From an uncultured Collinsella sp. (GTDB taxonomy: Bacteria > Actinomycetota > Coriobacteriia > Coriobacteriales > Coriobacteriaceae): a stretch of 6,675 bases of DNA. A program made the translations under genes and the position numbers. The notes under the pieces are model-generated. The model had not been told where the DNA came from, did not search any database, and saw only the letters and a program-made list of their open reading frames with translations. How positions within the stretch are numbered: position 1 is the stretch's first letter; each line of letters starts with the position of its first letter. The stretch lies in NCBI GenBank assembly GCA_958427895.1, contig CAUADW010000082.1:1-6675 (forward strand), written 5' to 3'. Positions 1-6,246 of this stretch are shown piece after piece.

Positions 1-675
1 ATCGAGGATGGCACTCTTAAACCGGGCGACAAGCTTCCCACCGTCGTTGAGTTCTGCGAGCTCTATAGCGTTTCCAAAATCACCGTCAAACGAGCTATCG
101 AGCAAATCACCGAGGAAGGTCTTATTACCAGCCGACGCGGATCGGGTACCTACGTTAAGGACACGGCGGGGCTTCCCGGCCAGGCGTTTTTCCAGGGCAA
201 AAACGACCGTGCCCAGGGCTTTTCGTATGAGCACCGCGGGGAGAAGGTGACCTCGGTGGTCTACGATTTCTCGATCGTTAATCCACCAGCGGACATCGCA
301 GCCCAGCTGGGAATTGCAGAGGATGACTTTGCCTATCACGTCGTGCGCGTGCGTCAGGCCGATGAGAAGCCCATCGTTATCGAGTACACCTACATGCCCC
401 TCGAGCTGATTCCAGGCCTTAAAAAGAAGGACCTGTACGGATCGGTCTACCACTTCATCCGCGAGCAATGTGGGCTGAAGATTTCGAGCTTCCACCGTAC
501 CATTCGCGCCGTGGCAGCAACCGAGGAAGAAGCCGAGCGTCTGGACACCAAACTTGGCTCTCCCCTGCTCGAGCTCACCCAGATTGGCTTTTTGGACAGC
601 GGCGCCGCCTTTGAGTATTCGGTCTCGCGCAACGTTGGCGACCGCTTTGAGTTGCACAACGTAACGTTGGCATAG
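1..675 (+). CDS. GntR-family transcriptional regulator with UTRA domain (5' end missing)
   Basis: A one-domain-plus-one-domain repressor type: an N-terminal winged helix-turn-helix binds DNA, and a C-terminal UTRA domain binds a small effector, often a sugar phosphate in this (HutC/NagR-like) subfamily. The reading frame is open from base 1, so the start lies outside the window; 224 residues are visible, and with a family length of about 235-245 only some 10-20 are missing. Visible residues 1-52 give the wing-HTH pattern, with LKPGDKLPT, then SVSKITVKRAIEQITEEGLI, then RRGSGTYV. From about residue 73 the UTRA domain follows, with the typical EYTYMPLELIPGL stretch (129-140) and the closing ELTQIGFLDSGAAFEYSVSR (191-210). 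A methionine-started ORF from 8 is in another frame, and GTG 247 is only an internal codon. The gene lies 74 bp upstream of manA on the same strand, so control of sugar-phosphate genes is a reasonable inference; the ligand is not known. Confidence 0.93.
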   Translation: MEDGTLKPGDKLPTVVEFCELYSVSKITVKRAIEQITEEGLITSRRGSGTYVKDTAGLPGQAFFQGKNDRAQGFSYEHRGEKVTSVVYDFSIVNPPADIAAQLGIAEDDFAYHVVRVRQADEKPIVIEYTYMPLELIPGLKKKDLYGSVYHFIREQCGLKISSFHRTIRAVAATEEEAERLDTKLGSPLLELTQIGFLDSGAAFEYSVSRNVGDRFELHNVTLA

Positions 676-690
676 GTTTTTGTAGTCATC

Positions 691-726
691 CGGGCGCTCG
701 CTTTGAGCTGTTTTGTGCAGCGCCCG
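691..726 (+). other. Intercistronic inverted repeat between gntR and manA
   Basis: An exact 8-bp inverted repeat, CGGGCGCT at 691-698 and AGCGCCCG at 719-726, encloses a 20-nt loop. No T-run follows, so it does not look like a complete rho-independent terminator. It sits 15-58 nt after the gntR stop and ends 23 nt before the manA start chosen here. It could be a processing or mRNA-stability hairpin, an operator, or chance in G+C-rich DNA. I see no convincing promoter in this 74-bp gap, which favours co-transcription of the two genes. Confidence 0.3.
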
Positions 727-749
727 CGCAACACAATGGGGGTATGAAC

Positions 750-1682
750 ATGTCCGATTTGATTAAACTGACGCCGATCTTTCACGAGAAGATCTGGGGC
801 GGCCGCCAGCTCGAAACCGTATTTGGTTACGACATTCCCGAAGGTCCCATCGGTGAGTGCTGGGCCATCTCGGCCCATCCCAACGGTGACTGCCAGATTG
901 CGGAGGGCCCGTATGCCGGTCACACGCTGTCGTGGCTGTGGGCCGAGCACCGCGAGCTCTTTGGCAATTGCGAGGGCAAGGAGTTCCCGCTGCTCATTAA
1001 GATTCTGGATGCCAAGGACGACCTTTCAATCCAGATTCATCCCAACGACGAGTACGCCGCCAAGCACGAGAACGGCAGCCTGGGCAAAACCGAGTGCTGG
1101 TATGTGCTGGACTGCGAGCCCGGCGCCACGATCATCGTCGGCCAGCGCGCGCACGACCGCGCCGAGGCCGCACAGATGATCGAAGAGGGCCGTTGGGACG
1201 AGATGCTCAACGTGCTGCCGATTCACAAGGGAGACTTTTTCCAGATCGACTCCGGCACCGTTCACGCCATCAAGACCGGCACGCTGATTCTGGAGACGCA
1301 GCAGTCGAGCGACGTGACATATCGCCTGTACGACTACGACCGCCCCGGCACCGACGGCAAGCTGCGCCCACTGCACATTGAGCAGAGCCTCGAATGCATC
1401 GACTTTGATGCTCAGGCTCCGACCGACGGCACGGTGACCGCGCCCGAGGTCGATGGCGTAACCAAGCTCGAGTCCAACCCCTGCTACACCGTCGATCGCG
1501 TGCGCGTCGACGGCAGCAAGACCTTGGAGCAGCGCTGGCCCTTCATGTGTCTGTCGGTCATCGACGGCGAAGGCACCATCTGCGGCGACCCCGTCCGCAA
1601 GGGAAGCCACCTGCTGGCCCCCAGCACCGTCAGCTCCATCGACCTCGAAGGCAAGATGGAACTGATCATCAGCCACCTCTAG
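750..1682 (+). CDS. manA: Mannose-6-phosphate isomerase, class I (zinc-dependent)
   Basis: A cytoplasmic enzyme that interconverts mannose 6-phosphate and fructose 6-phosphate, linking mannose use to glycolysis and supplying mannose units for glycans. The 310-residue protein has the short cupin form found in Bacillus and other Gram-positives (about 310-320 residues). The zinc site is visible: SIQIHPND supplies Gln95 and His97, GKTECWYVL supplies Glu115, and GTVHAI supplies His172. Arg192 in VTYRLYDYDR is the conserved active-site arginine. The N-terminal LTPIFHEKIWGG is also a family signature. Two in-frame ATGs compete, at 744 and 750. The GGGGG at 738-742 lies 1 nt from the first but 7 nt from the second, so 750 is preferred; the other start would add only Met-Asn. 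The gene follows the GntR regulator and is closed by a strong hairpin 27 nt after its stop. Function is near certain, while regulation by the neighbour is inferred. Confidence 0.95.
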   Translation: MSDLIKLTPIFHEKIWGGRQLETVFGYDIPEGPIGECWAISAHPNGDCQIAEGPYAGHTLSWLWAEHRELFGNCEGKEFPLLIKILDAKDDLSIQIHPNDEYAAKHENGSLGKTECWYVLDCEPGATIIVGQRAHDRAEAAQMIEEGRWDEMLNVLPIHKGDFFQIDSGTVHAIKTGTLILETQQSSDVTYRLYDYDRPGTDGKLRPLHIEQSLECIDFDAQAPTDGTVTAPEVDGVTKLESNPCYTVDRVRVDGSKTLEQRWPFMCLSVIDGEGTICGDPVRKGSHLLAPSTVSSIDLEGKMELIISHL

Positions 1683-1708
1683 GTCACAACAACAACCAAA
1701 ACGAAACA

Positions 1709-1742
1709 AGGGGCTCCCCCGTTCATCAACGGAGGAGCCCCT
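1709..1742 (+). terminator. Strong hairpin terminator after manA, possibly bidirectional
   Basis: The arms AGGGGCTCC (1709-1717) and GGAGCCCCT (1734-1742) pair perfectly over 9 bp. After a single C/A mismatch, CCGTT (1719-1723) and AACGG (1728-1732) extend the stem around a CATC loop. It begins 27 nt after the manA stop. On the plus strand the following bases (ACTCGTATCTACATTT) are only moderately T-rich. Read on the minus strand, the hairpin is followed by a much more T-rich run (complement of 1691-1708), so it probably also stops transcripts coming from pcrA. Confidence 0.85.
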
Positions 1743-1840
1743 ACTCGTATCTACATTTCAGCCCACCCGGTTCTCCAAATCAAAAAGCGGACGAGCAGAG
1801 CAACGTTCGCAAGCTGCAGGCCAAAACGCCACAAGGAAGA

Positions 1841-1955
1841 GGGCGCGCCGGGGGCTTTGGTCGATCGCGAGTTCCGCACGAGCCGGAGAGCACTTAATGT
1901 GCTCTCCGTGCGAGCAGGACTGCCCGAGCAGGCGACCAAAGCCCCCGGCGCGCCC
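1841..1955. repeat. 115-nt palindromic element with 23-bp perfect arms between manA and pcrA
   Basis: The left arm (1841-1863, starting GGGCGCGCCGGGGGCTTTGG) and the right arm (1933-1955) are perfect inverted copies over 23 bp. Nested inside is a second hairpin: CGGAGAGCAC at 1884-1893 pairs with GTGCTCTCCG at 1899-1908 around TTAAT. A competing pairing is CGCACG at 1875-1880 with CGTGCG at 1907-1912. A small hairpin CTGC-CCGA-GCAG lies at 1920-1931, and the octamer CGAGCAGG occurs twice (1911-1918 and 1925-1932). The element begins 14 nt beyond the pcrA stop and could fold, as RNA from either strand, into a branched structure. It has no terminator-like T-run directly after it and no flanking target-site duplication that I can see. 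Candidates are a dispersed intergenic repeat (REP/MITE-like), a structured RNA, or a 3'-end stabiliser for pcrA mRNA. The flanking 1743-1840 holds no credible gene; short minus-strand ORFs crossing the region are low-complexity and lack a ribosome binding site. Confidence 0.85.
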
Positions 1956-1969
1956 GGTCAACCTCGCAG

Positions 1970-4873
1970 CTAGGCATTCAGCTTGACGATCGGAGCAAAG
2001 CCCTTCATAAGCTTTTTGGTCTGGCCGGTCTTTTCGAATTGGACCTCGATCATGTCTCCGGCGACCGAGATCACGGTACCCGTGCCAAAAGTCTTGTGGC
2101 TCACGGTATCGCCCGCGGCAAAGTCCTGCGATGCGCTGGCACGATCGACCTTGCGCTCCACCGTCGGGGACACCTTGGAAGACGGCTTTTTGGCTCGCGA
2201 CGCGCCCGAACCAAAAGTCGAGGCAACACGGCCGGCGTCAGGCGAAACCCCACGATGGCGCTCGGTCCCGTAACTGCTGCCGCCAAAGAAATCGTCAAAG
2301 CTCGATCCGCCGCGCGAACCGGAACCGCCGGTCGAGCGCGTATGCGAGCCAAACACCTTGCCGCCGTACATATCCGAGCCCATGCCCGAGCCAAAGGTGC
2401 CGTGACGGTCGCCGCGCTTCTCCCAGCCCGTGCCCTCAAAACCGGCAGAACCGATGCCGCTAAACTCGATATCCTCAAACGGAATCTCGTTGAGGAAGCG
2501 CGAGCGCGGGTTGGCAGAGGTCGAGCCGTAGGTGCGACGCGTGGCCGCATAGGTCAGGAACAGGCGCTTGCGAGCACGCGTGATGGCGACGTAGGCCAAG
2601 CGACGCTCCTCCTCGAGCTTGCCCGGATCGTCACTACCGCCAAAGTCGTGCACGTGCGGGAAGATACCCTCCTCCATGCCGGCCACGAACACCGCCGGGA
2701 ACTCCAGGCCCTTGGCGGAGTGGATGGTCATCATGGTAATGGCATGCGTCTCGCCGGCCAGGGAATCCAAGTCGGAGCGCAGGGCCAGCCACTCCATGAG
2801 CGCCGGCAGCGCCTTACAGGTGAGCGGACCGTAGGTGCGCTCGATCTCGTCGGCATGCACGGCACCCGCCGGCATCTCCGTCGGCGCGGCATACGCGTTG
2901 CCCGCGATGGCGGCGGCCAGGGCATCCTGCGGAGACAGCGCCGGAGCGGCCAAGCTATCGAGCGGATTGGAGCCCGCGGCGTCACGCGCGCCAACGAGCG
3001 CCTCAAACGAGGATACCGGGGCAGATGGCCCCGGTTCGGGCGCAGGCGCGCTCACCACGACAGGCTCGGGCTCGGCGCTAGCAGGCACATCGGCAACACC
3101 GGCAGCGCGCAGCTCTTCCAAGCTCTCGAGCGTACCTTCGATATCCTCGTGCGTCTCCTCAAATTCGGCGGCGACGCCCAGGAATTCCTGGATGTTCTCG
3201 GCGCGGCTCTCGGACTCCATGGTGCCCTCGGCGCGGAAAGCCTGCAGCAGGCCCGTCTTATCGACGATCATCTCGACGACGTCCTTGAGCTCGCCGTCCA
3301 TGCGGCGACCCTCGCGCACCAGCGCCACAAAGCTCGACAGGCCGTTGCGCACCTTGGCGCTAAACATGCCCGTCTCGGCTGTTGCGATCTCGCAGGCTTG
3401 GAAGAACGAGCAGCGGTTGTCGCGTGCCAGCTGCTCAATCTTTTGAATCGAGGTGGAGCCGATGCCGCGGCGCGGCGTGTTGATGACGCGCTTGACGCTC
3501 ATCTCGTCGGCCGGGTTCACAATCATCTTAAGATAGGCCATGACGTCGCGGATCTCGGCACGGTCGAAGAATCGCGTGCCACCCACGATCTTGTAGGGCA
3601 CGCCTGCGCGCAGGAACATATCTTCGAGAATACGCGACTGAGCGTTGGTGCGGTAGAACACGGCGATGTCGTCGTAACTCGTGCCCTTGGAGTGCAGCTT
3701 CTCGATCTCGCCGGCAATCCAGCGGCCCTCGTCGCGCTCATCGCTTGCCTGGAAGGCCTGGATCTTCTCGCCATCGCCCTCGGCCGTAAACAGGCGCTTG
3801 TCCTTGCGCTGCGAGTTGTGGCGCACCACGGCGTTGGCGGCGCTCAGGATATGGCCCGTGGAGCGGTAGTTCTGCTCCAGCTTAACGGTCTTGCAGTTTT
3901 TAAAGTCCTGCTCAAAGTCCAGGATGTTGGTGATGTCGGCGCCACGCCAGCTATAAATGGACTGGTCATCGTCGCCCACGACCATGAGGTTTTGGTACTT
4001 GGCGGCCAGCAGGTTAGCGATCTCGTACTGGACGTGGTTGGTGTCCTGATACTCGTCGACGCTAATGTAGCGGAAGCGCTCCTGGTACTTGTCGAGCACC
4101 TCGGGGCGGGTGCGCAGCAGCTCGAGCGTGCGCACGAGCAGGTCGTCGAAGTCCATCGCGTTGGCGGCGCGCAGGCGGCGTTCCAGCTCCAAGTAGACCT
4201 GCGCGGCCTTTTTGTCGTTGGGGCTGTCGGCGGATTTGAGCATGTCCTCGGGGCCGATCATGGCGTTTTTGGCCGAACTGATCTTGCTGCGGATCATGTT
4301 GATGGGGAATTGCTTTTGCTCGATACCGAGCGCCTGCATAATATCGCGCACCATGCGCTTGGAATCGTCGTCATCGTAGATGGTGAACTGACCGGTGTAG
4401 CCCAGCAGGTCAGCGTCCTCGCGCAGCATGCGCACGCACATAGCATGGAAGGTGCACACCCACATGCCGCGGGTACCGCTGGGGATGAGTGCCGCCAGAC
4501 GCTCGCGCATCTCGGCCGCGGCCTTGTTGGTAAACGTGATGGCAAGGATCTGCCAGGGCTTAACGCCCAGGTCGCCGAGCATATGTGCGATACGGAAGGT
4601 CAAGACGCGGGTCTTGCCCGAGCCGGCGCCGGCAAGGACCAGCAGCGGGCCCTCGGTGGTCAGGACCGCCTCGCGCTGAGCGGGATTAAGGCTGTCGATG
4701 TCGACGAGCGGCTTGGCGGGCTTGGGCGCCGGCGCGGGAGCGTCGTAGATGTCGAGCGGAACGAGCTCGGGCTCCGGCGCAGCAGGGGCGGTGTATGCAT
4801 CGAGCGGCACGGGTTCCGGCGCGGGCGGCACAGGTACCGCGACATTCTTTTCCCAGGGCAAGGGCTGGGTCAT
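1970..4873 (-). CDS. pcrA: ATP-dependent 3'-5' DNA helicase PcrA/UvrD (SF1A)
   Basis: A motor that unwinds DNA in nucleotide excision repair, replication restart and transcription-linked repair. The 967-residue protein has every SF1A motif: Q-motif LNPAQREAV (62-70), Walker A GAGSGKT (82-88), Ia ITFTNKAAAEM (112-122), Ic TFHAMCVR (141-148), II VDEYQDTN (272-279), III VVGDDDQSIYSWRGA (298-312), IV LEQNYRST (332-339), V TIHSAKGLEFPAVFV (716-730) and VI RRLAYVAITRAR (757-768). Residues 916-967 form the Tudor-like PcrA C-terminus, which in relatives contacts RNA polymerase. The family is normally about 720-780 residues. The excess is a Pro/Ala-rich N-terminal tail (about 11-55), an insertion at about 581-685 before motif V, and a Gly/Ser-rich linker (about 805-905). 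ATG 4873 is chosen because GAGGAG lies 6 nt upstream and an internal promoter candidate falls upstream of it; an in-frame start at 4957 would add 28 residues without a binding site. DEYQ replaces the commoner DEFQ in motif II, a conservative change. Confidence 0.96.
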   Translation of the reverse strand: MTQPLPWEKNVAVPVPPAPEPVPLDAYTAPAAPEPELVPLDIYDAPAPAPKPAKPLVDIDSLNPAQREAVLTTEGPLLVLAGAGSGKTRVLTFRIAHMLGDLGVKPWQILAITFTNKAAAEMRERLAALIPSGTRGMWVCTFHAMCVRMLREDADLLGYTGQFTIYDDDDSKRMVRDIMQALGIEQKQFPINMIRSKISSAKNAMIGPEDMLKSADSPNDKKAAQVYLELERRLRAANAMDFDDLLVRTLELLRTRPEVLDKYQERFRYISVDEYQDTNHVQYEIANLLAAKYQNLMVVGDDDQSIYSWRGADITNILDFEQDFKNCKTVKLEQNYRSTGHILSAANAVVRHNSQRKDKRLFTAEGDGEKIQAFQASDERDEGRWIAGEIEKLHSKGTSYDDIAVFYRTNAQSRILEDMFLRAGVPYKIVGGTRFFDRAEIRDVMAYLKMIVNPADEMSVKRVINTPRRGIGSTSIQKIEQLARDNRCSFFQACEIATAETGMFSAKVRNGLSSFVALVREGRRMDGELKDVVEMIVDKTGLLQAFRAEGTMESESRAENIQEFLGVAAEFEETHEDIEGTLESLEELRAAGVADVPASAEPEPVVVSAPAPEPGPSAPVSSFEALVGARDAAGSNPLDSLAAPALSPQDALAAAIAGNAYAAPTEMPAGAVHADEIERTYGPLTCKALPALMEWLALRSDLDSLAGETHAITMMTIHSAKGLEFPAVFVAGMEEGIFPHVHDFGGSDDPGKLEEERRLAYVAITRARKRLFLTYAATRRTYGSTSANPRSRFLNEIPFEDIEFSGIGSAGFEGTGWEKRGDRHGTFGSGMGSDMYGGKVFGSHTRSTGGSGSRGGSSFDDFFGGSSYGTERHRGVSPDAGRVASTFGSGASRAKKPSSKVSPTVERKVDRASASQDFAAGDTVSHKTFGTGTVISVAGDMIEVQFEKTGQTKKLMKGFAPIVKLNA

Positions 4874-4934
4874 GGGCGACTCCTCATCTGACGGACGGCG
4901 CGCCTGCGGGCAGCGCCATAGTTTGAGCCGTACC

Positions 4935-4965
4935 AGTATACCGAGCCGCGCGGACACCGACGCAA
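4935..4965 (-). promoter_or_regulatory. Candidate sigma-70-type promoter of pcrA
   Basis: Read on the minus strand, TATACT (4935-4940) fits a -10 box at five of six positions. TTGCGT (4960-4965) fits a -35 box at four of six. The spacer is 19 bp, longer than the ideal 17, which would suit a modest housekeeping promoter. Transcription would begin near 4928, giving a leader of about 55 nt. The -10 box is the stronger half of the evidence. Confidence 0.5.
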
Positions 4966-5011
4966 ATCACACCACGACTCCGTCCGCCACAATCGGGCCC
5001 GCCCAGCGGAT

Positions 5012-5055
5012 TTGGCGCAATGGGGTCAGGTTACTTTGCACCAATCTATTGGCAA
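5012..5055. repeat. Cluster of TTGGYGCAA-like inverted half-sites upstream of pcrA
   Basis: TTGGCGCAA (5012-5020) and TTGCACCAA (5036-5044) are inverted copies with one mismatch, separated by 15 nt. The second overlaps a perfect palindrome, CCAAT-CT-ATTGG (5041-5052), which continues into ATTGGCAA (5048-5055). Three related half-sites therefore lie within 44 bp, about 50-90 bp upstream of the pcrA -35 box and 66 bp beyond the terminator of uppP. They may be an operator, an RNA hairpin, or the worn end of a mobile element; the sequence alone does not decide. Confidence 0.45.
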
Positions 5056-5120
5056 TCACGAAACCGCCGATGTCATGGCAGCAGCAGCGAGCGGCGGCCA
5101 GGGCGAACAAATTGGCATGA

Positions 5121-5161
5121 AAAGGGGGCGGCATAGACCTTTTGGTCATGCCACCCCCTTT
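5121..5161 (-). terminator. Rho-independent terminator of uppP
   Basis: AAAGGGGG (5121-5128) pairs with CCCCCTTT (5154-5161); after one C/A mismatch GGCAT (5130-5134) pairs with ATGCC (5148-5152), and after a bulged A, GACC (5136-5139) pairs with GGTC (5144-5147) around a TTTT loop. On the minus strand the G+C-rich stem closes with CCCCCTTTT, a short T-run. It lies 44 nt after the uppP stop, so pcrA is probably transcribed separately from uppP. Confidence 0.88.
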
Positions 5162-5205
5162 GAATGACAAGTTGTCGCCCCGGCCGCCGCGCAGCGTCGA
5201 CTAAG

Positions 5206-6186
5206 TTAGAGGCCGAGCATCGGCTCCAAGACGAAGAAGTACGCAAGCACCACGATGCCCAGGATGATGCGGTAGACACCGAAGCACTTGAAGTCGTGAC
5301 GGCGGACGAAGCCCATGAGCCACTTGATGGCGATGAGCGAAACCACAAAGGCCACAACGCAGCCCACGCCCAGGATAGCGACCTCGTTGGCACCGAACGT
5401 GCCGCCCTTGATGAAGTACTTGACCAGCTTGAGCGCACTCGCGCCAAACATGACGGGAATGGCCAAGAAGAACGTAAACTTGGACGCCACCGAACGTGTG
5501 CAGCCCAAAAGCAGGCCGCCGATGATGGTAGAACCGGAGCGAGACGTACCAGGCACCAGCGAAAGCACCTGGAAGCAGCCGATACCCAGCGCAGTCTTCC
5601 AGCTCAGGTCCTCGAGCGTGGCGATGGAGCCAAAGTCCAGATTCTCGTCATCGTCCTCATCCTCAGCGGTAGCCGCGGCAGGCGCCGCAAAGTGCGCACC
5701 GGCGGGACGTCCGCCCGACACCACAGCACGCGAACCAAACGAACCGGCAACGGCCATTTCCTCGCGCTTGTTCGCGCGCCAGTTCTCGATCACGATAAAC
5801 AGCACGCCGTACACAATGAGCGCCAGCGCCACGACGGGAGCATTGTAGAAATGCTCCTCCATCCAGTCGTTGAGCGGCAGGCCGATCGCCGCGGCGGGAA
5901 TGCAGCCGAGCACAATCTTGCCCCACAGCACCCAGGTGTCGCGACGGCCCTCCTTGCCCTTGCTGGGCGAGAACGGATTGAGCTCATGGAAGAACAGCAC
6001 ACAGACGGCCAGAATGGCGCCGAGCTGAATCACGACCAGGAACATATTCCAGAACGTCTCGCTCACGTTCATCTTGACGAACTCGTCCACCAAGATCATG
6101 TGACCGGTCGACGAAACAGGCAGCCATTCGGTGATGCCCTCGACCAGGCCCATGAAGGCAGATTTTAGAAGCTCGATGATATCCAA
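5206..6186 (-). CDS. uppP: Undecaprenyl-diphosphatase (UppP/BacA)
   Basis: A polytopic membrane enzyme that removes a phosphate from undecaprenyl diphosphate, regenerating the lipid carrier for peptidoglycan and other wall polymers; it also raises bacitracin tolerance in many bacteria. Both active-site signatures are present in the 326-residue protein: EGITEWLPVSSTGH (16-29), carrying Glu16, Glu20 and His29, and PGTSRSGST (212-220), carrying Arg216. About seven or eight hydrophobic segments surround them. The usual length is about 265-280 residues; the excess is a hydrophilic stretch at about 139-190 that includes EDEDDDE. TTG 6186 is preferred as start because GAGGGGG lies 5 nt upstream and the product then begins MDIIELLK, as family members normally do. 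GTG 6207 would add seven residues and lacks a good binding site. The gene stands alone, with a terminator behind it and a divergent promoter region ahead. Confidence 0.95.
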   Translation of the reverse strand: MDIIELLKSAFMGLVEGITEWLPVSSTGHMILVDEFVKMNVSETFWNMFLVVIQLGAILAVCVLFFHELNPFSPSKGKEGRRDTWVLWGKIVLGCIPAAAIGLPLNDWMEEHFYNAPVVALALIVYGVLFIVIENWRANKREEMAVAGSFGSRAVVSGGRPAGAHFAAPAAATAEDEDDDENLDFGSIATLEDLSWKTALGIGCFQVLSLVPGTSRSGSTIIGGLLLGCTRSVASKFTFFLAIPVMFGASALKLVKYFIKGGTFGANEVAILGVGCVVAFVVSLIAIKWLMGFVRRHDFKCFGVYRIILGIVVLAYFFVLEPMLGL

Positions 6187-6246
6187 AGGGACCCCCTCGT
6201 TAGACACCCGCCGATATTGTTCTGCGGACGGTGCGGGCGATGTCCC

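Larger units (their letters stand above)
4874..5205. other. Non-coding spacer between uppP and pcrA (332 bp)
   Basis: No credible gene lies here; a 67-codon minus-strand ORF (4967-5170) runs through the uppP terminator and is not supported. The spacer holds, in minus-strand order, the uppP terminator, a group of related inverted half-sites, a promoter candidate, a roughly 50-nt pcrA leader and the pcrA ribosome binding site (GAGGAG, complement of 4880-4885). The leader contains the 8-bp palindrome GGCGCGCC (4897-4904), also present in both arms of the palindromic element downstream of pcrA. Confidence 0.7.

Noticed and set aside
8..250. An 80-codon ORF at the left edge
   Set aside because: It is out of frame with the GntR regulator, whose winged-helix sequence is clear in frame from base 1.
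1841..1955. Insertion sequence or integron attC-type site
   Set aside because: The arms are inverted and nested, but there is no transposase, no visible target duplication and no integrase or cassette array nearby.
1751..1961. Two overlapping short minus-strand ORFs (62 and 67 codons) across the palindrome
   Set aside because: They run through inverted-repeat DNA, lack a ribosome binding site, and compete in two frames over the same bases. One has a hydrophobic end, but nothing supports translation.
2039..4891. A 950-codon open frame antisense to nearly the whole helicase gene
   Set aside because: It is codon-aligned with pcrA on the opposite strand, so it stays open only because pcrA avoids TTA, CTA and TCA. 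The antisense frames of manA and uppP are aligned and open in the same way. Its product has no recognisable domain and it has no supporting binding site.
4874..4957. A longer pcrA with 28 more N-terminal residues (start at 4957)
   Set aside because: The extension has no ribosome binding site, overlaps the promoter candidate, and a good GAGGAG site fits ATG 4873 instead.
4967..5170. A 67-codon minus-strand ORF between uppP and pcrA
   Set aside because: It begins upstream of the uppP terminator hairpin, spans it and the half-site cluster, and shows no known motif.
5164..6168. A 334-codon plus-strand frame antisense to uppP
   Set aside because: It has the same codon-bias origin; the minus-strand frame encodes a clear UppP with both catalytic signatures.
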